Positions 8,840 through 18,489 of a stretch of DNA of 64,000 nt are shown piece by piece. How positions within the stretch are numbered: position 1 is the first letter of the stretch; the number at the start of each line of letters is the position of its first letter. The stretch is taken from NCBI GenBank assembly GCA_934444365.1, contig CAKSCM010000007.1:44478-108477 (forward strand), in the 5' to 3' direction. This stretch comes from an uncultured Eubacteriales bacterium (GTDB lineage: Bacteria; Bacillota; Clostridia; Oscillospirales; Acutalibacteraceae). The notes beneath the pieces were generated by a model. That model was not told the origin of the DNA, made no database searches, and worked only from the letters and a program-made list of their open reading frames with translations. Made by a program: the position numbers and the translations under genes.

Positions 8840-9769
8840 TTAATGGCTTTTGCCGGCAAGACGGCTTTTGACCCTCTTTCGGTTTGCCGAAATATTTATA
8901 AAAACATAAATGAAAATAAACAGAACAATGCTCCCGGTAAGCACTGCATACATTGCCGGAATGCTTAACTCGCTGCCGAAAAAGTAGAGTTTACAGTCAA
9001 CGCTGCCCTTTATTCCGTTTATGATCTCTTCCGGAAAGCCGGCATCCGCCATTTCTTCAAAAACACCGCGCAAGGCATGATTTCTCATAAGGCTTGTTCC
9101 GTAGGTTCCGGGCAAAAAGGAAAGCACCTTTTGCAACGTATCCGAAAAGCTTGAAATCGGCATGTATGCGCCGCATATAAAGCCGTATCCGGCGCCGACT
9201 ATAGTGCCTACCGCCGACGCCTGGCCGTCGGTGCTTAAAAAGAAATTAATGCATGACGAAAGCGCCGTGCCGAACATTGTAAGCAAAAACACGTCTAGAA
9301 ATAAAAGCAGCACATCTCCCGCACTCATAAACCAGCCCGTGGCAGCGAGATAAACCATACATACACCGGCCGCCGCAACATTTATTATAAGGGTCGAAAA
9401 CAATGTTGCAAGGTAGTAGCCGATAGCTATTGTCGAGAATTTTACCGGAGCTATATCGAGATCGTATTTTGCGCCGCTTGTTTTATCTCTTATCATAAGA
9501 AGGTTTGAGCAAAACGCCACCGTAACACAGCTCACTGCAAGCAGCGAGGAAACAAGCTGTCCGCCCACATATCCGTTTATAACGTCTTCGGCAACCGTCG
9601 CGCCGGCGCTCTTTAACGACGCGCAAAAGGAATCGTAAAAAACGTTGCGTAAAAAGGTAACGTAAAGCACAAGCAATATAATCGGGGTTATAAGCGAAGA
9701 AAAAAACAGTCCCTTATCCTTGAAATACAGCTTTGTATTACGTTTTATAAGCGAATAAAGTCCGGTCAT
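8840..9769 (-). CDS. ABC-2 type exporter permease
   Basis: A 309-residue membrane protein with six hydrophobic segments in ABC-2 permease layout: an N-terminal cytosolic stretch, TM1 near residue 25, a large external loop, then five helices. It overlaps the ATPase gene upstream by 4 bases, so the two form a coupled DrrA/DrrB-like exporter. The substrate, perhaps a drug, lipid or surface polymer, is unknown. Confidence 0.87.
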   Translation of the reverse strand: MTGLYSLIKRNTKLYFKDKGLFFSSLITPIILLVLYVTFLRNVFYDSFCASLKSAGATVAEDVINGYVGGQLVSSLLAVSCVTVAFCSNLLMIRDKTSGAKYDLDIAPVKFSTIAIGYYLATLFSTLIINVAAAGVCMVYLAATGWFMSAGDVLLLFLDVFLLTMFGTALSSCINFFLSTDGQASAVGTIVGAGYGFICGAYMPISSFSDTLQKVLSFLPGTYGTSLMRNHALRGVFEEMADAGFPEEIINGIKGSVDCKLYFFGSELSIPAMYAVLTGSIVLFIFIYVFINISANRKRVKSRLAGKSH

Positions 9770-10680
9770 TTCTCTTCACCCCCGATAAGCTTTTTACCTG
9801 TGACCGCAAGGAACACATCGTCCATTTTGCCCTTGGTTATCTCGTAATCCGAAAACAACTCCGGATGCTCTACAATAAGCCTTGTTGCCTCCTTTGTATT
9901 TGCAACTTGAAGCCTGAAGGCATCCTTAATCTTTTCATACTCTCCACCGAGCTTTTTTACATCCTCCTCGCAAACGCCGTAAAGGGTAATAAAATCGCCG
10001 GTGTATGTATTTTTAAGCAATAATGGCGTGCCCTCGGCCGAGATCTTTCCGTGATCCAGAATAACCACATAATCGGCGTCGGCCGCCTCCTCCATGTAAT
10101 GGGTGGTCAGAAATACCGTCATATTATTCTCTTTACGCAAATCTCCGACAACCTTCCACAAAAGGCTCCGCGTCTGGGGATCGAGTCCCGTCGTCGGCTC
10201 GTCGAGTATAAGAATCTTAGGCTCGTGGATAAGCGCCCGCGCTATGTCCGCCCGGCGACGCTGTCCTCCCGAAAGCTTACCTACCGGCCGCTTTAAAAAG
10301 TCGCCGAAATCGAGCAGCTCCACAAGGTAATCGAGGCGTTTTTTAAAGGTGTTTCCGCTTATTCCGTACAGTGCTGCCCTGTTTTCTAAATTTTCCTTTA
10401 CCGAAAGCTCCTTATCAAGCACCGAACTCTGGAACACGACCCCGAGGTTTCGTTTTATATGTCCGAGCTCGGTGTCAAGATCATGTCCGCAAATATTAAC
10501 CGAGCCCGAATCCTTTTGCAAACGGCCGCACATAATGTTTATTGTGGTCGATTTTCCGGCTCCGTTAACACCTAAGAATGCAAACAGTTCCCCCTCTTTT
10601 ACCCGAAAACTCAGGTCGCAGACGGCTTTTAAATCCCCAAAGCTCTTCTCAAGATGATGTATCTCAATTATATTTTCCAT
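9766..10680 (-). CDS. ABC exporter ATP-binding protein (DrrA-like)
   Basis: A 304-residue nucleotide-binding subunit. It has Walker A GVNGAGKST near residue 37, the Q-loop region VVFQSS, signature LSGGQRRR, Walker B ILILDEPTTGLD and the H-loop TTHYMEEA. The C-terminal extension of about 80 residues is typical of DrrA-type exporters. The start is supported by AAAGGAGAACGGTGG upstream. It probably pairs with the permease at 8840. Confidence 0.93.
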   Translation of the reverse strand: MENIIEIHHLEKSFGDLKAVCDLSFRVKEGELFAFLGVNGAGKSTTINIMCGRLQKDSGSVNICGHDLDTELGHIKRNLGVVFQSSVLDKELSVKENLENRAALYGISGNTFKKRLDYLVELLDFGDFLKRPVGKLSGGQRRRADIARALIHEPKILILDEPTTGLDPQTRSLLWKVVGDLRKENNMTVFLTTHYMEEAADADYVVILDHGKISAEGTPLLLKNTYTGDFITLYGVCEEDVKKLGGEYEKIKDAFRLQVANTKEATRLIVEHPELFSDYEITKGKMDDVFLAVTGKKLIGGEEK

Positions 10681-10740
10681 CCACCGTTCTCCTTTCAGTA
10701 TTATAAATCAAACAGAAAATCGCCGGAAACAAGACATCGG

Positions 10741-11331
10741 TTAAAGTGCCTTTGTGTTTTCTGTCTGCATTGGATTCCGTGTGTTTTCGGCGGCTTCGCG
10801 CTCAAGTGCGCCGAGTCTGCATATCCGCGACATAACCATAAACATAGTACCGATGCCGTATGGTGCAAAATTCACCTGAATATTCATATCAAACATACTT
10901 CCGTAAGCAAGTGTAAAAATACCGACAATAATGCCAGAAACTATGCTGCATGCCGCCGGTATGCTCACCGCAAGAATTCCCAGTCTCATAAGCTCCCTTG
11001 CGGAGGCTAAATCAAAGGGAGTTCCGATTTTAAGCTCACGTTTAAAGTAACAATGGGCGAATTTGCTTAAAACGGCCTCGCCGGCAAAAAACACCATTTG
11101 CATTAAAATCACCGCATACTCCGCTTGATTCCCGTTATCCAAAGCCCCTAAATTTTCGTTTAAAGACTCACCGTAAGTAACGCCGTTTATAACCAGCGTA
11201 TCAACCTTGAAGGATACACCGAGCATCCTCACAATACAAGAGCAAAATGCTATTATGCTGAAAATAAAGAAGATGATGCTTAGCACCTTGCCGAGTTTAT
11301 AAAGCTTTTGAACAGTTTTCAGGGTTTTCAT
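10741..11331 (-). CDS. DUF2975-like four-helix membrane protein
   Basis: A 196-residue protein with about four hydrophobic segments (residues 15-35, 75-90, 115-135 and 145-165). The KIGTPFD-(x)7-RLGILA stretch is reminiscent of DUF2975 membrane proteins. The start has GGAGG 10 bases upstream. It lies inside an ABC operon, as DUF2975 proteins often lie beside small regulators or exporters. The function is unknown, and the family assignment rests on pattern recognition only. Confidence 0.65.
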   Translation of the reverse strand: MKTLKTVQKLYKLGKVLSIIFFIFSIIAFCSCIVRMLGVSFKVDTLVINGVTYGESLNENLGALDNGNQAEYAVILMQMVFFAGEAVLSKFAHCYFKRELKIGTPFDLASARELMRLGILAVSIPAACSIVSGIIVGIFTLAYGSMFDMNIQVNFAPYGIGTMFMVMSRICRLGALEREAAENTRNPMQTENTKAL

Positions 11332-11359
11332 CTGACGTTACCTCCGTTTTATTTAAGAA

Positions 11360-12958
11360 TCACAGTGAAGAAAAGACCTTACATCCTTTCTTTCTGATCC
11401 ATGAATATATCGCAAAGGAAAGGGCCAGCGACAACGCCGTAAATACGGCCGCAAAAACAACAAAGCCGACACCTGCCGCACGAAGCACCATAAATACAAC
11501 AAACATTATAACCGTATACAGGACGTTATTAAGCAGCGAAAATGCAACACAACCGCTTTGCTTTATCGGTGTTGTCTCATTCGTCCAGTTTACATTCGGC
11601 ATCAAAAGCCCCATAAACAAGCCGAAAACGGCGGTGTAAACACAATATGAAAGGCACATAAGAACCACAAGCAAAAGCTCCGCAGCGGCATACCCGTAGG
11701 CAAACAGCGAGCAGGCAATGCAAAACAGCATGGGTACTCCGGTCAATATCAGCTGCACGGCAAGCTTTGCGGTGAGAATTTTTATTACCGGTACCGGCAG
11801 CGACTGCAAAAGCCAGATACTCCTGCCCTCAAGCGAAACGCTCGGAGCCGCCATGTTATTCATTGCCGAAACAAGACAAACGACAATACATATAACCGCC
11901 GGCAGGCTGTCGTTCGAGCCTAAAATCTCACCGATAATACCGAAAAAAAGCTTTCCTTTCCATATAAGAGCTATACCTGTAATAACCGCCATGACAATGC
12001 CGAATCCGCAATTAAGCATATAATTCGGGCTGGAGGTAAAACGGGAAAATTCTTTTGAAAGCAGCGCTCCGAAAATTCCTTTTTGCTTTGCATCGGTCTC
12101 TTTGTAGGCTTTTTTGGCAATACTCGCGGGAGAAGTCGCTATCTTTAAAAAGCTTTTTGAAATTCCGAACCACACAATACCCAAAAGCAGCAAAAACACC
12201 GCCGTTACGACAAGCAGGCTTACCGTCTCCCCCGTTCCTGCCCTGCCGAACAGATAAACCGGATAAACCGAGCCTTTGATCTTATCGCCGTATTTGCTCG
12301 CATTGGCGATGAAATCGCTGATAAGGCTTTGCGCCTTAAAACAGCAAAGATAATAAACCGCAAAAAATAAAAGTGAGACAAAAACCGTTACAAAGCTCTT
12401 GTTTTTTATCTTTACACTGATTCTCGCCACAACCCATCCGAGTGCACACGAAAGGGTGAAAACAAACACCGAAATCAGAAAAACAAACCACAGCGAGCCG
12501 ACAATCCCTGCAGCATTCATCGGAACCGACAGCCAATAAACGATTACCGGCGGCAATATAAAGGTGCCCGAATACATAAGCCCCATGAGATACACGCCGA
12601 GCAGCCTTGAGGTCATAATTATATGTACCGGTATCGGCAGTGACAGCAAAAGGTCGTTGTCCTTTGAAAGATACAGGCTTGAAAAGGTGTTGAAAACACT
12701 GCCGAAAGCACCTAAAACAATCGATAAAAGCCCCATAAGAGCAAAGTACAGCCAGTCCATACCGGCCGATACCAGCGGACCGCAAATAAAAAACGAAAGA
12801 GCCGCCGACACACCGCCGACAACAAAGACCATCAGTATAACAAACAAGGATATGTAAACCGCCGTAGACACCGTAGTTCTGGCTTCATTTTTTTTGGCAT
12901 TGTAAAAAAAGCTGCGGAATATCTCAGTCATCTGCTTTTTCAAAAGCAACTTCAGCAT
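11360..12958 (-). CDS. Large ABC exporter permease
   Basis: A 532-residue protein with roughly twelve hydrophobic segments, resembling the long ABC-2-like permeases sometimes called putative ABC exporters. The central cytosolic region around residues 280-310 includes KKAYKETDAKQKG. It overlaps the upstream ATPase gene by 7 bases, so the two are probably co-translated. This is the second transporter of the operon; the substrate is unknown. Confidence 0.85.
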   Translation of the reverse strand: MLKLLLKKQMTEIFRSFFYNAKKNEARTTVSTAVYISLFVILMVFVVGGVSAALSFFICGPLVSAGMDWLYFALMGLLSIVLGAFGSVFNTFSSLYLSKDNDLLLSLPIPVHIIMTSRLLGVYLMGLMYSGTFILPPVIVYWLSVPMNAAGIVGSLWFVFLISVFVFTLSCALGWVVARISVKIKNKSFVTVFVSLLFFAVYYLCCFKAQSLISDFIANASKYGDKIKGSVYPVYLFGRAGTGETVSLLVVTAVFLLLLGIVWFGISKSFLKIATSPASIAKKAYKETDAKQKGIFGALLSKEFSRFTSSPNYMLNCGFGIVMAVITGIALIWKGKLFFGIIGEILGSNDSLPAVICIVVCLVSAMNNMAAPSVSLEGRSIWLLQSLPVPVIKILTAKLAVQLILTGVPMLFCIACSLFAYGYAAAELLLVVLMCLSYCVYTAVFGLFMGLLMPNVNWTNETTPIKQSGCVAFSLLNNVLYTVIMFVVFMVLRAAGVGFVVFAAVFTALSLALSFAIYSWIRKKGCKVFSSL

Positions 12959-13665
12959 GATTCGCCCTCCAGCTCCAAAAAGACCTCTTCCAGCGAATCG
13001 TCGCCCTTTACCTCTTCCATGGTACCGCAGCGTATAAGCCGGCCGCCCTTGATTATTGCAACCTTATCGCAAAGCTTTTCGGCCACCTCGAGAACGTGGG
13101 TCGAAAAGAATATTGCGCCGCCGTTTTGGCAAATCTCCCTCATCATTCCCTTTAGCTGATGAGAAGCCACCGGATCAAGGCCCACAAAGGGCTCGTCCAT
13201 AATAACAAGCCTCGGGTCATGCAGCCAGGCCGAAATAATGGCGAGTTTTTGCTTCATGCCGTGCGAATAGGCCGAAATCGGCTGAGCCAGATCGTCTGTA
13301 AGCACTAACAATTCGGCGTATTTGCGTATCTTCTCCATCCTGACATCCGGCTTTATTCCGAAAATATCGGCAATAAAATTAAGATACTTTATTCCGGTCA
13401 TATAGTCATATAAATCGGGATTATCCGGAATATATGCTATCTCGCGCTTGCATTCGAGAGGGTTTGTTTTGATCGATTTTCCGTCAACGTATATTTCGCC
13501 CTTTTCAAACTGCAAAATACCGACTACCGATTTTAAAGTAGTGGTCTTTCCGGCGCCGTTATGTCCTATAAATCCGTAAATTTCACCCGGAGAAATATGA
13601 AGGCTTAAATCATCAACCGCCTTTTTATCCCCGTATTCCTTGGTTAAATGCTCAATTCTCAGCAT
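12952..13665 (-). CDS. ABC exporter ATP-binding protein
   Basis: A 237-residue ATPase subunit with Walker A GHNGAGKTT (residues 35-43), a shortened signature region SAYSHGMKQK, Walker B LVIMDEPFVGLD and H-loop STHVLEVAE. The SHGMKQK form of the signature is common in YtrB/EcsA-like exporters. It is the first gene after a plausible promoter and is coupled to the large permease. Confidence 0.93.
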   Translation of the reverse strand: MLRIEHLTKEYGDKKAVDDLSLHISPGEIYGFIGHNGAGKTTTLKSVVGILQFEKGEIYVDGKSIKTNPLECKREIAYIPDNPDLYDYMTGIKYLNFIADIFGIKPDVRMEKIRKYAELLVLTDDLAQPISAYSHGMKQKLAIISAWLHDPRLVIMDEPFVGLDPVASHQLKGMMREICQNGGAIFFSTHVLEVAEKLCDKVAIIKGGRLIRCGTMEEVKGDDSLEEVFLELEGESC

Positions 13666-13846
13666 TGCTTTTTCGGTCCTCCTGAAATTTTTTAAAGCAA
13701 AACAATCCCTTAAAAAACATATTTACATTACTCTGTTTGCACCCTTTTGAAACCCACTCAGACCGGCTCGGAATATATGTATTCCCGATCACGAATAACT
13801 TTAATACACATCACACATTCTGTAACCGGCATTGCGGAATAATTTT

Positions 13847-13874
13847 ATCATACCGACTATCGTAGTTTTGTCAA
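13847..13874 (-). promoter_or_regulatory. Probable promoter of the double-ABC operon
   Basis: TTGACA, 16 bases, TATGAT on the minus strand. The leader of about 170 bases up to 13666 has no obvious open frame. The gap 13666-14052 otherwise holds only the P-type ATPase terminator. Confidence 0.6.
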
Positions 13875-13983
13875 CCTTTGAAAGAATAATTTTACAATAA
13901 GACGGAATAAAAATCACAAAACCGTTAAAAGCATTACGCAGCCGCTATAATAATTACCGTTTTTTTACGGTGTAAAAGGGCTT

Positions 13984-14042
13984 AAAAATAAAAAAACAAA
14001 ATCCGAGCAGCACAAATATTTTCAGCTGATTGCGCTGCCCGG
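13984..14042 (-). terminator. Terminator of the P-type ATPase gene
   Basis: A 13-bp stem at 14003-14042, with two G-U pairs when read on the minus strand, is followed by TTTTGTTTTTTTA, about 10 bases after the stop. Confidence 0.85.
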
Positions 14043-14052
14043 AACCGCAGTA

Positions 14053-16434
14053 TTATTTATTTTTCTTCTCCGAACGTTTTAAAAAGCGGCGTTTTATACC
14101 TACCGCCCACCGCTCGGTAAAAAGGGTAAGTATACGCAAAAGCGACTCGGCCGCAAAGGAGAAAACGACGGTCAGCTGTACAATGCTCGCCGGCAGCTGT
14201 ACGATCGAAAAAAGTCCCGGCAGCAGGAAAAAGCACAGCAGCAATCCGACAATATTGATTATGAATACTATAATACGGTAGGTGTTCATAGGCAGGCTTA
14301 TTCTCCGTAGAATCATAAATCCCACAACCGCAAGCACAAGGGTGGCCGACGTCGCGACATCCCCCTTGCTCATACCGAAAACATCGCCGAAAATCGCAAG
14401 CGAGCCGACAATGAATGCATCGGTAAGACCGGCCGGAAGGGCCTGCTTTAAAACCTTCTTCAAAAAGTTACCGCTTATACGGGAATTATTGCTTTCAAGG
14501 GCCAGTAAAAATCCCGGGATTCCGATAGTAAACATGCTTATAAGCGAAATATGAGCCGGCTCGAGAGGGTACGTCAGCGAGAAAACAGCGGCCGTTATTG
14601 AAAGCAGCAGCGAAAAAATATTTTTAACAAGAAACAGACTCGCCGAGCGCTGAATATTGTTTACAACCCTTCTGCCCTCGGAAACAACCTTCGGCATTCT
14701 GGCAAAGTCCGAATCCATAAGCACAACCTCGGCCACCTGAGAAACCGCCTCGCTGCCCGACGCCATGGCAATACCGCAATCGGCATCCTTAAGGGCCAGT
14801 ATGTCGTTTACGCCGTCGCCCGTCATGGCTACCGTATGCCCCTGTTTTTTCAGGGCCCTTACCAAAAACTGCTTTTGTTTTGGAGTGACTCGTCCGAATA
14901 CCGTGTATTTTGCGGCGGCCGAAAAGAGCTTTTCCTCGGTGTCGAGGGTGGATGCGTCCACGTAAATTCCGGCATTTTTAATACCGGCAAGCCGCGCTAT
15001 TTCGGCGACCGTTTCGGGATTGTCTCCCGATATAACCTTTACGGTAACGTCCTGTTTTTCAAAATACTTAAAGGTCGCCTTGGCGTTTTTGCGGATGGAA
15101 TTCGACAGCACGATAAGGGCCTTAGGCTCGACATTTGCCGAAAGGGCTGCATTTTGTGAATCCACCGGCTCCTCCTGCCTTGCAAAGACCAGAACTCGAT
15201 ATCCCTTTTTTGCATATTCGGCCATTTCATCCTTAACGGCGTCTATTTTATCTTTAAGCACGAATTCCGGAGCACCGAGTATCCATGTCCCGTTTTCGAA
15301 GTTCATCACACCGTATTTAAGCGAGGATGAAAAGGGCACTACATCCGACGGGACAAAGGGCTCGTTTAAAAATCCGTTGCGGCAGAACATATCGCGAAGC
15401 GCCGACATGGTAGCGTTCTGGTCATGCGAAGCGCTGACGTAACAAAACAGCATATCCTCAATACTTGCCGTTTCGTCCTTATCAAGCGGAACCACGTTGC
15501 GGACTTCCATTTTCGGCTCGGTTATGGTTCCGGTCTTATCAACGCACAGCACATCAACACGGGCAAGCGCTTCTATGCTCTTCATATCGTTAAGCAGAAC
15601 CTTGCGCTTTGCAAGACGTATGGTCCCGAGAGCCAACGCCACCGTCGTAAGCAGATAAAGCCCCTCGGGTATCATTCCTATAACCGCCGCAACGGTCGAT
15701 ACAACGCTGCCTGCAAAGCCTTCGTGGTTTACATAATACCCCTGATAAAAAAGCACACCGCCGATGGGAATAAGTATGATTCCCATCCATTTTACCAGCT
15801 TGTTTATCGAACGGATCATCTCGGACTGCTCACCGTCGCGCATTTTTTTTGCCTGAGCGGTAAGCTTTTGTATATAGCATTCGTTGCCCACCTTTTCGAG
15901 CACTGCACAGCACTCTCCCGAAACGATAAAGCTTCCCGATAAAAGCGGATCGCCGGCTTTTTTGGTGATTTCATCCTCTTCTCCCGTAAGCATCGACTCG
16001 TTTACCGCGACCGTCCCCTCAAGCACCCGTGCATCGGCGCATATCTGGTCGCCGGACGAAAAGATAACCACGTCGTCCTTAACAAGATCGCGTGCGCGCA
16101 CCCTCGTTTCGCTGCCGTCGCGAATCGCCACCGCATGCGGCGCGTTAAGAAGATTCATTTTTTCTATGACCTTGCGCGCCTTCAATTCCTGATATATACC
16201 TATAAGCGTATTACCTATAACTATAGGTAAAAAGGTAAGATTCCTAAAAGATCCTACAATACATATAAGCACCGTTATTACCATAAATATAAAATTGAAA
16301 TAGGTAAAAACGTTGGATATGATTATATCCTTTGTGCTTTTTGAGACGGAAGTCTCGGCAATATTCTGCTGACCGTTTGCTTTTCGGCTTCTGACTTCAC
16401 TTTCATCAAGTCCGGAAAAACCGTAACTCTGCAT
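14053..16434 (-). CDS. Cation-translocating P-type ATPase
   Basis: A 793-residue P-type ATPase. In order it shows an actuator MLTGEED loop, the M4 motif MIPEGLYLLT, the phosphorylation site CVDKTGTIT, the nucleotide domain, and TGDGVNDILALKDADCGIAM. About six C-terminal helices follow. The PEGL form of M4 and the missing N-terminal heavy-metal domain point to a CtpE/calcium-type rather than a copper-type pump, but the ion is not certain. I chose the second ATG (16434). It has GGAG 9 bases upstream, while the first ATG (16455) lies at the predicted transcription start. Monocistronic. Confidence 0.92.
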   Translation of the reverse strand: MQSYGFSGLDESEVRSRKANGQQNIAETSVSKSTKDIIISNVFTYFNFIFMVITVLICIVGSFRNLTFLPIVIGNTLIGIYQELKARKVIEKMNLLNAPHAVAIRDGSETRVRARDLVKDDVVIFSSGDQICADARVLEGTVAVNESMLTGEEDEITKKAGDPLLSGSFIVSGECCAVLEKVGNECYIQKLTAQAKKMRDGEQSEMIRSINKLVKWMGIILIPIGGVLFYQGYYVNHEGFAGSVVSTVAAVIGMIPEGLYLLTTVALALGTIRLAKRKVLLNDMKSIEALARVDVLCVDKTGTITEPKMEVRNVVPLDKDETASIEDMLFCYVSASHDQNATMSALRDMFCRNGFLNEPFVPSDVVPFSSSLKYGVMNFENGTWILGAPEFVLKDKIDAVKDEMAEYAKKGYRVLVFARQEEPVDSQNAALSANVEPKALIVLSNSIRKNAKATFKYFEKQDVTVKVISGDNPETVAEIARLAGIKNAGIYVDASTLDTEEKLFSAAAKYTVFGRVTPKQKQFLVRALKKQGHTVAMTGDGVNDILALKDADCGIAMASGSEAVSQVAEVVLMDSDFARMPKVVSEGRRVVNNIQRSASLFLVKNIFSLLLSITAAVFSLTYPLEPAHISLISMFTIGIPGFLLALESNNSRISGNFLKKVLKQALPAGLTDAFIVGSLAIFGDVFGMSKGDVATSATLVLAVVGFMILRRISLPMNTYRIIVFIINIVGLLLCFFLLPGLFSIVQLPASIVQLTVVFSFAAESLLRILTLFTERWAVGIKRRFLKRSEKKNK

Positions 16435-16463
16435 ATTTATATTCTCCAAAAGCATTTTTTGAC

Positions 16464-16492
16464 ATTATACCATGCAAAATTTCTTTTATCAA
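16464..16492 (-). promoter_or_regulatory. Consensus promoter of the P-type ATPase
   Basis: TTGATA, 17 bases, TATAAT on the minus strand. The -10 box ends only 8 bases before the first in-frame ATG, which supports the downstream start. Confidence 0.8.
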
Positions 16493-16639
16493 CAGTCGGT
16501 TAAGTAATTAAATAACCAATGCGGCAACGATGGAAATAAACACAAAACCGAGCGGAAAATAAATGTCGCCGAAACAGAATTCAAGATTCCTTATTTTGCG
16601 GAAAATCCTGATTATGTAAAAAATCCTTTTATAACCGTC

Positions 16640-16668
16640 TTGTTTTTCACAATGAATAGTGTTATTAT
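16640..16668 (+). promoter_or_regulatory. Possible promoter of the dockerin-transglutaminase gene
   Basis: TTGTTT, 17 bases, TATTAT on the plus strand, leaving a leader of about 135 bases. The divergent gap 16456-16808 holds no gene. Confidence 0.5.
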
Positions 16669-16808
16669 CTAAACAGTGTCTATTATATACGGTTTAATTA
16701 CCCGACTATACCCTCTTTACCGGCACCGTCTGCAAGGGCAAATATTTTAGCAGGCACAACAATAACATTATTGGCACATTACATATAGGTTTATTCGGAG
16801 GTATACAC

Positions 16809-18320
16809 ATGAAACAAATGCGTCGTCTGTTAATACTGCTTATAGTTTTTGTTGTTTCTTTGTCGTCATTTAATTTTGTCACGGTATCCGCCGCACAGGA
16901 GGTACAGATAAAGGCCGGCGACGTAGATAACAACGGAGAAATAACGGCAACCGACGCATTGCTGGCTCTTCAATTTTCGGTCGGCAAGGTAACCCTTTCG
17001 AAAACCGCCTCGGCTGCTGCACGGGTACAAAACAGCGACACATGTACGGCGGCCGACGCGCTTTTGATACTTCAGCTTTCGGTCGGCAAAATCTCCGCCG
17101 CATCGCTCCCTACCGGAGAATACATTATAATAACAATAGACGATACCGAGAATCCCGACAAGCCTGACAAGCCGGATAAACCCGACACTCCCGATAAACC
17201 GACCGAAAAGCCGTCGGAGGTATTTACCGCCCTGTCGGCCGATAAATACTGGTCGTACTCGACCCTTTCATCGGTACAAAAAGAGGTTTATTCCAAAATA
17301 ACCGAAATCGTTGAGGAGGTCCGGCACGGATCATCTGAACTCGGCAGCACGGACGAAATCACCTTTTCCGATGTCAGAGCCGCATATTTTGCCGTTCAGA
17401 AGGACCGTCCCGATCTGTTTTATATGCCGCACGGCTACCTTGTCAACTCATCGGACAGAAAAATATCAATAAACCTGACCGAAGGCGGCGCACCCGGGTA
17501 TATTTACTCCGACGAACAGATCAAAGAAATGACTCCCCTGATAAACAAGCGCATTAATGAAATAATCGACAGTGTAACTAAAGTCGGTATGAGGGAGGAT
17601 GAAATTGCCCTCGCACTGCACGACTGGGTATGTTCAAACGCATCATATCATTACGAAGCCGTAAACGATCCCGAAGCCTATCCCGAGGCATGGTCGGCCG
17701 CAAGCGTTCTTGTCGGAGACGGGCTTGCAGTATGCGAGGGACTTTCCCGTGCTTATCAGTACCTGCTTTACAGGTGCGGTATAAACAGCACCCTTATTTC
17801 GGGAATCGCCGCCGGCGGCGGACATATGTGGAACATATCCCTTATATCCGGACAATGGTACGAAAGCGACATAACATGGGATCTCGCTTCGGCAAACGGC
17901 ATCTCCCACCTGTTTTACAATCAGACCACCGCCGTTATGAACGGTTCTCATACACGCGCGGACGATATTAATTCCGACGGCAGCGCTCCGGCTACCGGCT
18001 CATTCAATTACTCAGCCCCTACCGCAAGCTCGCTGGATCTTAACTATTTCCGCCGCAACGGTCTGCATTTTGAGGATAAAGATGATATAGCCGCACGTTT
18101 TCCGAAAATCGCTGCCGATATAATAACCAAAGAAAACGGATATATCGAAATAACGGTTGAGGGAACATTTTTCCGTTCGTTTGAGGATATCGAAACCCTG
18201 CTGACCACCGACGTTTTACAGGAAACCGCCGATCTTCTTTACAAAAAAGGCATAGTTGTCAACATGGTTTCAAAAAACCTCAAAACCGGCGCCCCCGGCT
18301 TTGGCGTTAAATTTTCCTGA
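16809..18320 (+). CDS. Secreted dockerin-type and transglutaminase-like protein
   Basis: A 503-residue exported protein. A signal peptide (KQMRRLLILLIVFVVS, cleavage after VSAA near residue 30) leads to a type I dockerin-like region. Its first repeat GDVDNNGEITATDALL has a good calcium loop. The second repeat keeps only TCTAADALLILQLSVG and has lost the leading acidic residues. A PDKP-repeat linker follows, then a transglutaminase-like domain with Cys in GLAVCEGLS (about 308), His in GGGHMWN (about 339) and Asp in DITWD (about 354). The dockerin suggests docking to a cohesin scaffold. The triad suggests a peptidase or transamidase. GGAGG precedes the start. Confidence 0.88.
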   Translation: MKQMRRLLILLIVFVVSLSSFNFVTVSAAQEVQIKAGDVDNNGEITATDALLALQFSVGKVTLSKTASAAARVQNSDTCTAADALLILQLSVGKISAASLPTGEYIIITIDDTENPDKPDKPDKPDTPDKPTEKPSEVFTALSADKYWSYSTLSSVQKEVYSKITEIVEEVRHGSSELGSTDEITFSDVRAAYFAVQKDRPDLFYMPHGYLVNSSDRKISINLTEGGAPGYIYSDEQIKEMTPLINKRINEIIDSVTKVGMREDEIALALHDWVCSNASYHYEAVNDPEAYPEAWSAASVLVGDGLAVCEGLSRAYQYLLYRCGINSTLISGIAAGGGHMWNISLISGQWYESDITWDLASANGISHLFYNQTTAVMNGSHTRADDINSDGSAPATGSFNYSAPTASSLDLNYFRRNGLHFEDKDDIAARFPKIAADIITKENGYIEITVEGTFFRSFEDIETLLTTDVLQETADLLYKKGIVVNMVSKNLKTGAPGFGVKFS

Positions 18321-18369
18321 TAAAGGTTTTTCGGACAAAACAAAACAGAATAAAATAAAATAAAAAAAT

Positions 18370-18413
18370 GCGGATGCGCCCGTTATTCCGGGTGTGTCCG
18401 CTTTATTCTTTTT
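18370..18413 (+). terminator. Terminator of the dockerin-transglutaminase gene
   Basis: A 13-bp stem with a few G-U pairs, GCGGATGCGCCCG/CGGGTGTGTCCGC, followed by TTTATTCTTTTT. Confidence 0.88.
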
Positions 18414-18489
18414 AGTCCGGATAATAAATTACGAAAAAAACACCACTTAGCCGCAATGCGACCGTTTGCGGACCGATTAAAGCTTTTAA

